A DNA stretch of 8,690 bases. Source: Phyllobacteriaceae bacterium. Lineage in GTDB: Bacteria > Pseudomonadota > Alphaproteobacteria > Rhizobiales > Ancalomicrobiaceae. The notes beneath the pieces are model-generated. The model was not told the DNA's origin. It made no database searches and saw only the letters and a program-made list of their open reading frames with translations. This document shows positions 1-5,197 of the stretch, piece after piece; within the stretch, counting starts at the first letter, position 1; the number at the start of each line of letters is the position of its first letter. A program made the position numbers and the translations under genes. The stretch covers positions 1 through 8,690 of the forward strand of contig JAAYVT010000752.1 in NCBI GenBank assembly GCA_012517025.1, read 5' to 3'.

Positions 1-439
1 CCTCGCCGACGTCGCCGCGCTCGCCGCCGAGCACCGCGACATTCGCCTGAAGATGGCGATCGAGCGGCAGATGCGCCCGGTCGCCTTCGAACCCGGCCGC
101 ATCGACGTGTCGCTGGAGGCCGGCGCCGCCTTCGACCTGCCGCAGGATCTCGCCCGCAAGCTCTCCGAATGGACCGGCGAGCGCTGGATCGTCGCGGTGT
201 CACGCGAGCCCGGCGGCGAAACCGTCGCCGAGGAGCGCGAGCGCGTCCGCGACAAGCTGGTCACCGACGCCCGCGCCGAGCCGCTGGTCGCGGCGGTGCT
301 GAAGCGCTTCCCCGGCGCGGCGATCGTCGACGTCCGGGTGCGCAGCCCCGAGACCGGCGAGGACGGCGGCGACGAGCTCGCCTGGGACACCCCGCCCGCC
401 GGCGAGGAGGAAGATCCCGGTTGGCGACCGGACGACTGA
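1..439 (+). CDS. dnaX: DNA polymerase III subunit gamma/tau, C-terminal end (partial)
   Basis: This is the last 145 codons of a gene that begins before the window; the frame is open from base 2 to the TGA at 437-439. DnaX is the clamp-loader subunit that couples the replicative polymerase to the helicase and loads the sliding clamp. The AAA+ part is outside the window. What is visible is the C-terminal domain typical of alphaproteobacterial tau: a stretch beginning LADVAALAAEHRDIRLK, a core with the pattern SEWTGERWIVAVSRE, then a block ending LKRFPGAAIVDVRV, and an acidic tail (GEEEDPGWRPDD). This resembles the domain described for rhizobial DnaX C-termini (DUF3646-like). The ATG at base 53 is internal, not a start, because homologous sequence continues upstream of it. 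The identification also rests on the neighbours, since dnaX-ebfC-recR is a widely conserved gene order. Residue-level function of this domain cannot be read here. Confidence 0.88.
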   Translation, partial: LADVAALAAEHRDIRLKMAIERQMRPVAFEPGRIDVSLEAGAAFDLPQDLARKLSEWTGERWIVAVSREPGGETVAEERERVRDKLVTDARAEPLVAAVLKRFPGAAIVDVRVRSPETGEDGGDELAWDTPPAGEEEDPGWRPDD

Positions 440-450
440 CGATCACCGAC

Positions 451-458
451 GAGGAGGC
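451..458 (+). promoter_or_regulatory. Ribosome-binding site of ebfC
   Basis: GAGGAGGC lies 9 bases before the ATG at 468. It supports that start over the in-frame ATGs at 477, 483 and 486. It sits in the 28-bp gap after the dnaX stop, so ebfC is probably translated from the dnaX transcript. Confidence 0.7.
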
Positions 459-467
459 GAGCCGCCC

Positions 468-788
468 ATGGACTTCATGAAGATGATGAGCAAGGCCAAG
501 GAGATGCAGACCCGCATGGCCTCTCTCCAGGACGATCTCGGGGCGATCGAGGTCAACGGCGTCGCCGGTGGCGGTCTCGTCTCGGTCACCATCTCCGGCA
601 AGGGCGAGTTGAAGGCGGTGAAGATCGACCCCTCGCTCCTGAAGCCGGAGGAGGTCGAGATCGTCGAGGATCTGATCGTCGCCGCCCATCGCGACGCCCA
701 CGCCAAGGCGGAAGCCGCGATCGCCGAGAAGATGGCCGAGATGACCGGCGGCATGGGCCTGCCGAGCGGCTTCAAGCTGCCGTTCTGA
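468..788 (+). CDS. ebfC: YbaB/EbfC family nucleoid-associated protein
   Basis: A 106-residue protein of the YbaB/EbfC family, matching the usual family length of 100-110. Members are small dimeric DNA-binding proteins that associate with the nucleoid. The family pattern is clear: an N-terminal amphipathic helix rich in Met and Lys (MDFMKMMSKAKEMQTRM), a central beta region (IEVNGVAGGGLVSVTISGKGELKAVKIDPSLL), then a helix with acidic residues (KPEEVEIVEDLIVAAHRDAHAKAE) and a Gly/Met-rich tail (MTGGMGLPSGFKLPF). It sits 28 bp after dnaX in the same direction, the normal place for this gene, and ahead of recR as in many bacteria. It is probably cotranscribed with dnaX. Its exact role beyond DNA binding is not settled for the family in general, and nothing here is unusual. 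Confidence 0.95.
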   Translation: MDFMKMMSKAKEMQTRMASLQDDLGAIEVNGVAGGGLVSVTISGKGELKAVKIDPSLLKPEEVEIVEDLIVAAHRDAHAKAEAAIAEKMAEMTGGMGLPSGFKLPF

Positions 789-805
789 ACGCCGAACCGG
801 TCGAA

Positions 806-831
806 CCCCGCTCGATCGGGATCGAGCGGGG
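806..831 (+). terminator. Perfect inverted repeat after ebfC, terminator-like without a U tract
   Basis: CCCCGCTCGATC at 806-817 and GATCGAGCGGGG at 820-831 form a perfect 12-bp inverted repeat with a 2-base centre. As RNA it would fold as a roughly 10-bp hairpin, 17 bp after the ebfC stop codon. There is no run of T after it, so it is not a classic intrinsic terminator. It could be a 3'-end stabilising stem, a Rho-assisted stop or a protein site. The position suggests the end of the dnaX-ebfC transcript. Confidence 0.5.
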
Positions 832-1040
832 GCCGACCGTGTGCGACGGGAGTGTACGACGCACCGCCAGGGGGCATGACCGGGGCGGATCGTCGGACTT
901 CGGCGTGAGACCCGTGTCGACGGCGGTGCGCAGGCGCGGGCGATCCCGCGCGGTCGCGCCGCGATCTACGGACCTCGGGACGTGGAGGGATCCGAACGGG
1001 CGCGGGGCGGGCCGGGTCCTCCCCCGGTTTCTCGCCGTTC
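832..1040. other. Intergenic stretch with two GC-rich hairpins, no gene seen
   Basis: Within the 471-bp gap between ebfC and recR I see no convincing coding region. The ORFs here are short, low-complexity and lack ribosome-binding sites. Two small stems stand out. GCGCGGG-CGAT-CCCGCGC at 934-951 is a 7-bp stem with a 4-base loop. CCGGG-N6-CCCGG at 1012-1027 is followed by TTTCTC and is the closest thing to an intrinsic terminator in the gap. The signature bases of SRP RNA, which neighbours dnaX in some bacteria, are not present. Confidence 0.4.
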
Positions 1041-1059
1041 GGATAGCGTTCAAGGTTTC

Positions 1060-1160
1060 TTGCGAGACGATTTTCAATCGATTGAAGGTACTTTAACCGG
1101 GCTGAATTTGCCGGAAATTACCGGAACGGTGATGATTTTAATCGTTTGAGGAATTTCACG
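1060..1160 (+). promoter_or_regulatory. AT-rich putative recR promoter region with repeated sites
   Basis: This block is markedly richer in A and T than everything around it and lies 100-200 bp before recR. It holds a 14-bp perfect palindrome TTCAATCGATTGAA (1073-1086), and an imperfect direct repeat of GATTTTCAATCGATTGAAG (1069-1087) as GATTTTAATCGTTTGAGG (1134-1151), 65 bp apart. It also holds ACCG-GAA-CGGT (1120-1130). A weak sigma-70-like pair, TTGAAG (1082-1087) and GAATTT (1104-1109) with a 16-bp spacer, would place a start site near 1116. That recR has its own promoter here is inference from composition and position. Confidence 0.4.
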
Positions 1161-1259
1161 GCGAGGTTTTCGACGGCGCCCGCGAGCCGGAGCGCCCCCG
1201 CGAGACGCCCGTCCCGCGCTACACTGCGGAGCCGAATCGTCCCTTCCCGCCGAGACCCC

Positions 1260-1880
1260 ATGGCCAGAAACGTCGCCGGACCCGAGATCGAGCGTCTGAT
1301 CCAACTCCTCGCCAAGCTGCCGGGCCTCGGGCCGCGGTCGGCGCGTCGCGCCGCGCTGCACCTGATCGAGAAGAATGAGAGCCTGCTGGCGCCGCTCACC
1401 GCCGCGATGGAAGTGGCGCTGGAGAAGGTCGGGGTCTGCTCGGTGTGCGGCAACATCGACACCTCCGACCCCTGCACCATCTGTCGCGACGACCACCGCG
1501 ACGGCGCCGTGCTGGTGGTGGTGGAAGGCGTCGCCGATCTGTGGGCGCTGGAGCGCGCCGGTGCGATCTCGGCGAAATATCACGTCCTCGGCGGCGTGCT
1601 GTCACCGCTCGACGGCGTCGGCCCGTCCGATCTGACCATCGACGCCCTAATCGAGCGTTGCCGCCACGAGCCGATCCGCGAGGTGATCCTGGCGGTCAAC
1701 GCCACCGTCGAGGGCCAGACCACCGCCCACTACGTCACCGATCAGCTCGCCCGTCTCGCCGACGAGGGCCGCGAGGTCACGGTGACCCGCCTCGCCCACG
1801 GCGTGCCGGTCGGCGGCGAGCTCGACTATCTCGACGACGGCACCATCGCCCAGGCGATGCGGGCGCGCACCAAGTTCTGA
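1260..1880 (+). CDS. recR: Recombination mediator protein RecR
   Basis: A 206-residue RecR, close to the usual length of about 200. RecR acts with RecF and RecO to load RecA onto single-stranded DNA at gaps. Domains in order: an N-terminal helix-hairpin-helix region (about 7-40, including LLAKLPGLGPRSARRAALHL), a C4 zinc finger with Cys60, Cys63, Cys72 and Cys75 (CSVCGNIDTSDPCTIC), a Toprim domain (about 83-175) with the VVEG motif holding Glu89 and the signature LGGVLSPLDGVGPSDL, and a C-terminal segment with RLAHGVPVGGELDYLDDGT. The frame is open 38 codons further upstream to a TTG at 1146, but RecR proteins begin with a sequence like MARNVAGPEIERLIQLL, so the ATG at 1260 is chosen. Upstream is an AT-rich probable promoter. 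Its stop is only 3 bp from the stop of the convergent exporter gene. Confidence 0.97.
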   Translation: MARNVAGPEIERLIQLLAKLPGLGPRSARRAALHLIEKNESLLAPLTAAMEVALEKVGVCSVCGNIDTSDPCTICRDDHRDGAVLVVVEGVADLWALERAGAISAKYHVLGGVLSPLDGVGPSDLTIDALIERCRHEPIREVILAVNATVEGQTTAHYVTDQLARLADEGREVTVTRLAHGVPVGGELDYLDDGTIAQAMRARTKF

Positions 1881-1883
1881 GGA

Positions 1884-2753
1884 TCAGGCGCGGACGAGGC
1901 GCGGGCCGAACACGTTGACGACGAGCCCGGCGATCACCAGCGCCGCGCCGATCGCCTCACGCCCGCCGACCGGCTCGCCGAGCACCAGGTAGGCACTCGA
2001 CATGCCGAACACCGGCACCAGCAGCGAGAACGGCGCCACGGTCGCCGCCGGATGGCGGCTCATCAGGCTCGACCAGATGCAGAACCCGACCACCGTCGTC
2101 GGCCACGCCAGATAGGCGACCGCCCCAATCGACAGCCAGGTCGGATGGAGGAGCGCCGCCGCGATCGCCTGCGGCCCCTCGAAGACCAGCGACAGCGCGA
2201 ACAGCGGCAGCGGCGCCACCAGGCTCGCCCACACGACGAAGCCGAGCATGTCGCGCGTCCCCGCCTTCTTGGTGACGATGTTGGCGAGCCCCCAGCAGGC
2301 GGCGGCGGCGAGCACCATCAGGAACGGCCCGAGCGGCGCCCCCGCCCCCGTCCGGGTCGAGGCGATCACCAGGATGCCCAGCGCCGCGATCCCCGCCCCG
2401 ACGAGCTGCGCCGGTTTCGGCCGCTCGCCGAGCAGGGCGAAGGCGAGCCCCATGGTGAAGAAGGCCTGCATCTGCAGGACGAGCGAGGACAGCCCCGCCG
2501 GCATCCCCGCCTTCATGCCGACGAACAGTAGGCCGAACTTGACCACGCCCAGCACCAGCCCGAAGGCGACGATCCAACGCGGATCGCAATCCGGCCGCTT
2601 GACGAAGAACACCGCCGGCAGCGCCGCGAACAGGAAGCGCAGCCCCGTCAGCAGCAGCGGAGGCACCTCCGCCACGCCGACCGCGATGACGACGAAGTTG
2701 AAGCCCCAGATCGCCACCACCATCAGCGCGAGGAGGACGTCACGGATCGGCAT
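1884..2753 (-). CDS. eamA: EamA-like DMT-family exporter (amino acid/metabolite efflux)
   Basis: A 289-residue inner-membrane protein of the drug/metabolite transporter superfamily, with ten predicted hydrophobic segments arranged as two EamA repeats (about 5-132 and 143-284). Landmarks from memory of the E. coli O-acetylserine/cysteine exporter EamA are strikingly similar: WGFNFVVIAVG at 16-26, PPLLLTGLRF at 31-40, GMPAGLSSLVLQMQAFFT at 83-100, GER at 109-111, NIVTKKAG at 158-165, VAPFSLLVPVFGMSSAYLVLGE at 239-260. This places it closer to EamA itself than to a generic DMT member, but substrate identity is not proven. AGGAGG at 2758-2763 lies 4 bases before the ATG. The gene starts 19 bp after the aminotransferase stop on the same strand, so the two are probably cotranscribed. 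A link to amino-acid export, perhaps of cysteine-related or other amino acids, is inferred. Confidence 0.85.
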   Translation of the reverse strand: MPIRDVLLALMVVAIWGFNFVVIAVGVAEVPPLLLTGLRFLFAALPAVFFVKRPDCDPRWIVAFGLVLGVVKFGLLFVGMKAGMPAGLSSLVLQMQAFFTMGLAFALLGERPKPAQLVGAGIAALGILVIASTRTGAGAPLGPFLMVLAAAACWGLANIVTKKAGTRDMLGFVVWASLVAPLPLFALSLVFEGPQAIAAALLHPTWLSIGAVAYLAWPTTVVGFCIWSSLMSRHPAATVAPFSLLVPVFGMSSAYLVLGEPVGGREAIGAALVIAGLVVNVFGPRLVRA

Positions 2754-2772
2754 CGGTCCTCCTCGCCGCCGG

Positions 2773-4005
2773 TCAGGCCGCTGTGCGTTCGATCAGGCGC
2801 CCGAGCCGGGCGATGCCTTCGGCGATCTCCGCCTCGTTGGGCGAGGAGAAGTTCAGGCGGATGGTGTTCGCCATCGCGTCGGTGGCGAAGAAGGCGTTGC
2901 CCGGCACGAAGGCGATGCGCTCCTCGGCGATGGCGCGAGCGAGCAGCTCGGCCCCGTCGATCCCCACCGGCAACGTCACCCACACGAACAGGCCGCCCTC
3001 CGGCTTGGTCCACTCGACGCCCTTCGGCATCGACTTTTCGAGCGCCGCCATCATCGCGTCGCGCCGGGCCCGGTAGAACGGCACCGCGCGGGCGACGTTG
3101 GACTCGTAGGTGGTCTCGGCGAGCCGCGCCATCACCATCTGATTGAGGGTGGAGGAGTGCAGATCGCCGGCCTGCTTGGTCAGGACGAGCTTCTGGACCA
3201 GCGGCGTCGCCGCCACCACCCAGCCGACCCGCAGTGCCGGCACCAGCGTCTTGGAGAAGGTGCCGCAGAACACCGTGCGGGTCTTCTCGACGTCGCCGCC
3301 GTTGCGCGCGCAATCGAGCGCCATGATCGAGGGAACCGGCTCGCCCTCGAAACGCAGCGCCTGATAGGCGGTGTCCTCGATCACCGGAACGTCGAGTTCG
3401 TCGGCGAGCTCGAGCAGCTTCAGCCGGTTCTCCTTCGTCATGGTGACGCCGGTCGGGTTGGCGAAGTCCGGCACCACGTAGGCGAACTTGACCCGCCCGC
3501 CGTTCGCCGCCGCCGCGTCCCGGTAGGCCGTCGGGGTGACGTTGCCGCCGGCGGTGACGAGGCGGTCGTAGCGCGGCTCGTAGGCGTTGAAGGCCTGCAG
3601 CGCGCCGAGATAGGTCGGCGCCTCGACCAGCGCGGTGTCGCCCGGCGACAGCAGCATCTTCGCGAGGAAGTCGAGCCCCTGCTGCGACCCGCAGGTGATC
3701 AGCACGTTGTCGATGGTGCAGGTCACCCCCTGCTTCGCCATGAACGCCACGATCCAACGGCGCAGCGGCACGTAGCCTTCCGAGATCGAATACTGCAACG
3801 CCTGCGCCGCCTGCTTCGGATCGTCGAGGATCGCGTCCTGAGCGTCGCGAATCGCCTTCACCGGGAACAGCGACGGGTCGGGAATGCCGCCGGCGAAGGA
3901 GATGATGTCGGGCTGCTCGAGGAGCTTCAGGAGTTCACGGATCTCGGAGGCGCGCATACGCTCCGAACGCGTGGCGAAGACGGTGGACCAATCGAGCGCG
4001 GACAT
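2773..4005 (-). CDS. PLP-dependent fold-type I aminotransferase (LysN/2-aminoadipate-like)
   Basis: A 410-residue class I/II aminotransferase. Visible active-site features: Asn183 in PDFANPTG, Asp211 (VIEDTAY, which contacts the PLP ring nitrogen) with Tyr214, Lys252 in GTFSKTLVPALRVGW (Schiff-base lysine), Arg259, and Arg383 in IRLNFS (substrate alpha-carboxylate). The N-terminal SFAGGIPDPSLFP and the segment QAGDLHSSTLNQ are typical of the group that includes LysN/2-aminoadipate transaminases, valine-pyruvate transaminases and the catalytic half of MocR regulators. There is no N-terminal winged helix, so this is a free enzyme, not a MocR regulator. The amino-acid substrate cannot be assigned. 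The frame is open 46 codons upstream to 4143, but that extension covers the promoter and is Arg-rich and non-homologous in character; MSALDWSTVFATRSERM is the natural start, with AAGG 9 bases before it. It probably forms an operon with the downstream exporter. Confidence 0.93.
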   Translation of the reverse strand: MSALDWSTVFATRSERMRASEIRELLKLLEQPDIISFAGGIPDPSLFPVKAIRDAQDAILDDPKQAAQALQYSISEGYVPLRRWIVAFMAKQGVTCTIDNVLITCGSQQGLDFLAKMLLSPGDTALVEAPTYLGALQAFNAYEPRYDRLVTAGGNVTPTAYRDAAAANGGRVKFAYVVPDFANPTGVTMTKENRLKLLELADELDVPVIEDTAYQALRFEGEPVPSIMALDCARNGGDVEKTRTVFCGTFSKTLVPALRVGWVVAATPLVQKLVLTKQAGDLHSSTLNQMVMARLAETTYESNVARAVPFYRARRDAMMAALEKSMPKGVEWTKPEGGLFVWVTLPVGIDGAELLARAIAEERIAFVPGNAFFATDAMANTIRLNFSSPNEAEIAEGIARLGRLIERTAA

Positions 4006-4036
4006 GGAATTTCGCCTTGTCTTGAAAGAGGCCGGA

Positions 4037-4065
4037 ACGCTACCCCCGGCCTCGATAAAGGTCAA
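4037..4065 (-). promoter_or_regulatory. Sigma-70-like promoter of the aminotransferase-exporter operon
   Basis: On the minus strand, TTGACC (4065-4060, five of six consensus bases) is followed after exactly 17 bp by TAGCGT (4042-4037), which keeps the three most conserved -10 bases (T, A and final T). A start site near 4030 would give a leader of about 25 bases with AAGG in front of the ATG at 4005. Spacing and position make this the best promoter in the window. It overlaps the palindrome at 4059-4077. Confidence 0.6.
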
Positions 4066-4077
4066 CAGTGCTGACCT
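4059..4077 (-). promoter_or_regulatory. 19-bp palindromic operator over the -35 box
   Basis: Minus-strand sequence AGGTCAGCACTGTTGACCT reads as two 9-base arms around a central C, with eight of nine arm pairs matching (only position 7 against 13 fails). Its right arm contains the TTGACC -35 box, so a bound protein would block RNA polymerase. Size and symmetry fit a dimeric helix-turn-helix regulator, for example of the Lrp/AsnC, GntR or LysR type. No regulator gene is in the window, and the family is not determined. Confidence 0.5.
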
Positions 4078-4208
4078 AAAAATCGTCCAGAATCGGCGCT
4101 TTCGCGGATGAATCTTCCCCAAAGCGATGCTGCGGCGCGGCATCGGGGAAAAATATTTCGCCGTCTTTTCGCTTGCGCCCGCCGCCGTCCTCGATCACAG
4201 TCGCGCTC
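4078..4208 (+). promoter_or_regulatory. Divergent intergenic region with a 36-bp inverted repeat
   Basis: This stretch must hold the promoter for the thi transcript, but I cannot pick out a convincing -35/-10 pair. It includes an AT-rich patch (GAAAAATATTTCG, 4148-4160) and an interrupted inverted repeat at 4115-4150. TTCCC (4115-4119) pairs with GGGAA (4146-4150), and CGATGC (4125-4130) pairs with GCATCG (4140-4145), with a 5-base bulge on one side. It could be a second operator or a leader stem. Confidence 0.35.
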
Positions 4209-4307
4209 GTTCCGAGGGGTGTTCTCGTCACGAGAGCTGAGATGGCGCGGAGGTCGCGCCGAACCCTTCGAACCTGATCCTGGTCATGCCGGCGAAGGGA
4301 CGGGAAC
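4209..4307 (+). ncRNA. TPP riboswitch (THI element)
   Basis: The conserved THI-element bases are all present. CTGAGA is at 4237-4242, ACCTGATC at 4272-4279 and GCGAAGGGA at 4292-4300 (family consensus GCGUAGGGA). Helices can be paired by eye: P1 GTTCC/GGAAC (4209-4213 with 4303-4307), P2 GAGGGGT/ACCCTTC (4214-4220 with 4263-4269, one G-U), P3 TCTCG/CGAGA (4223-4227 with 4231-4235, 3-base loop), an optional extra stem GGCGCG/CGCGCC (4244-4249 with 4255-4260), and P5 CTGG/CCGG (4280-4283 with 4289-4292, one G-U). The aptamer binds thiamine pyrophosphate and normally lowers expression of the gene after it. Here it precedes thiX-thiY, which fits. There is no U-rich terminator before thiX, so control is probably translational. 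AAGGGA (4295-4300), inside the aptamer, lies 8 bases before an ATG at 4309. Confidence 0.96.
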
Positions 4308-4308
4308 C

Positions 4309-4395
4309 ATGAGCTCCGCCGTCGCAGCCTCCTCCGGATCCTTCTTCCCCGCCGCCCGGTGGCCGAAGAGGAGATCCGCATGTCGTCTCGCCTGA
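4309..4395 (+). CDS. Possible 28-codon leader ORF between riboswitch and thiX
   Basis: An ATG lies one base after the last riboswitch pair, 8 bases behind AAGGGA, which is itself the conserved 3' element of the aptamer. The frame runs 28 codons (MSSAVAASSGSFFPAARWPK and eight more) to a TGA at 4393-4395, overlapping the thiX start at 4380 by 16 bases in another frame. The peptide has no recognisable domain. Its placement suggests a regulatory leader whose translation is controlled by TPP and would open the hairpin hiding the thiX ribosome-binding site. This is inference; the ORF could equally be chance in GC-rich DNA. Confidence 0.35.
   Translation: MSSAVAASSGSFFPAARWPKRRSACRLA
4336..4377 (+). 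promoter_or_regulatory. Predicted hairpin sequestering the thiX ribosome-binding site
   Basis: GGATCCTTCTTC (4336-4347) can pair with GAAGAGGAGATCC (4365-4377) with a single bulged A at 4372 and one G-U pair, giving about 12 pairs and a 17-base loop. The 3' arm contains the thiX ribosome-binding site AGAGGAG (4367-4373), which would be hidden when the stem forms. The stem lies wholly inside the 28-codon leader ORF. Confidence 0.45.
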
Positions 4396-5180
4396 GCCTC
4401 GCGCGCGCCGGCGCCGCTCTCGGCCGCCTCGCGACCACGCTGGTCCTGCCGCTCCTCGCCCTGGTGGCGACGTGGTGGGCCGTCGTGCTGATCTTCGCGC
4501 CGCCGCCGTTCCTGCTGCCGGGGCCGGACCGGGTCGCCCTCGCCTTCGTCCGCCACGCCGGCTCGCTCCTCTCCGACGGCGCGGTGACCGGCGCCGAGAT
4601 GGTGCTCGGTCTCCTCGCCGGCGTGGTCTTCGGCGTCGGCGCGGCGATCGTGATGACGCTGGTGCCGTGGACCGCCCGCCTCGTCATGCCGGCGATCGTG
4701 ATCGTCCAGTCGCTGCCGGTGTTCGCGATCGCGCCGGTGCTGGTGCTGTGGTTCGGCTTCGGTCTCGCCTCCAAGATCGTGATGGCGACGCTGATCATCT
4801 TCTTCCCGGTCACCGCCAGCCTGCACGACGGCCTCTCCCGGCTCGACCCCGGCCTCGTCGATCTCGCCCGGCTGCATCGCGCCTCCCGCCTCGACACCTT
4901 CCGCTTCCTGCGCCTGCCGGCCGCCGTCCCCGCCCTGGTCTCGGGGCTGCGGATGGCGGCGACGGTGGCGCCGATCGGCGCGGTGATCGGCGAATGGGTC
5001 GGCGCCTCGCAGGGCCTCGGCCTCCTGATGATGCACGCCAACGCGCGTCTCCAGACCGACGTGATGTTCGCCGCCCTGGTCGTCCTCGCCGTTCTCGCCG
5101 TGGGCCTGCGCGCCCTCGTCGAACATCTCACCCGCCGCTGGGCCCCTTGGGTGCCCGAGACCGGCCCCGCCTTCCTCTGA
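4380..5180 (+). CDS. thiX: Thiamine-precursor ABC transporter permease ThiX
   Basis: A 266-residue inner-membrane permease of the binding-protein-dependent (SsuC/TauC/ThiX) family, with about six hydrophobic segments (roughly 18-40, 70-93, 102-126, 130-147, 190-208, 228-247). The N-terminal PPPFLLPGPDRVALAF after the first membrane segment is typical of the family. The cytoplasmic EAA-type loop that contacts the ATPase is at about 160-190 (LARLHRASRLDTFRFLRLPA followed by AVPALVSGL), with Glu-Ala-Ala replaced by other residues but the Gly/Leu-Pro part recognisable. IGEWVGASQGLG at 203-214 is another family hallmark. The assignment to thiamine-precursor uptake comes from the TPP riboswitch upstream and thiY downstream. 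The ATG at 4380 is preceded by AGAGGAG at 6-base spacing; an in-frame GTG at 4359 is a less likely start. A partner ATPase gene is missing from this window. Confidence 0.9.
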   Translation: MSSRLSLARAGAALGRLATTLVLPLLALVATWWAVVLIFAPPPFLLPGPDRVALAFVRHAGSLLSDGAVTGAEMVLGLLAGVVFGVGAAIVMTLVPWTARLVMPAIVIVQSLPVFAIAPVLVLWFGFGLASKIVMATLIIFFPVTASLHDGLSRLDPGLVDLARLHRASRLDTFRFLRLPAAVPALVSGLRMAATVAPIGAVIGEWVGASQGLGLLMMHANARLQTDVMFAALVVLAVLAVGLRALVEHLTRRWAPWVPETGPAFL

Positions 5181-5197
5181 CCGACGGATCCTCCCGA

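Noticed and set aside
1146..1259. N-terminal extension of recR starting at TTG 1146
   Set aside because: The extra 38 residues are Arg/Ser/Pro-rich and unlike RecR, and overlap the probable promoter; the ATG at 1260 gives a normal RecR start.
789..1259. Possible SRP RNA or other known small RNA in the ebfC-recR gap
   Set aside because: SRP RNA can neighbour dnaX, but its conserved GGAAGGA/AGCAGC-type core is not present; only unlabelled hairpins are seen.
2248..4074. Plus-strand ORF of 608 codons opposite the exporter and aminotransferase
   Set aside because: The minus strand encodes two proteins with complete, recognisable motifs including the PLP lysine; the plus frame is low-complexity and antisense.
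4006..4143. N-terminal extension of the aminotransferase up to 4143
   Set aside because: It spans the promoter and palindrome and lacks family character; the ATG at 4005 starts a typical sequence.
4108..4395. 95-codon plus-strand ORF running through the riboswitch
   Set aside because: The riboswitch is strongly supported and would be its middle; only the last 28 codons, from 4309, have a plausible start.
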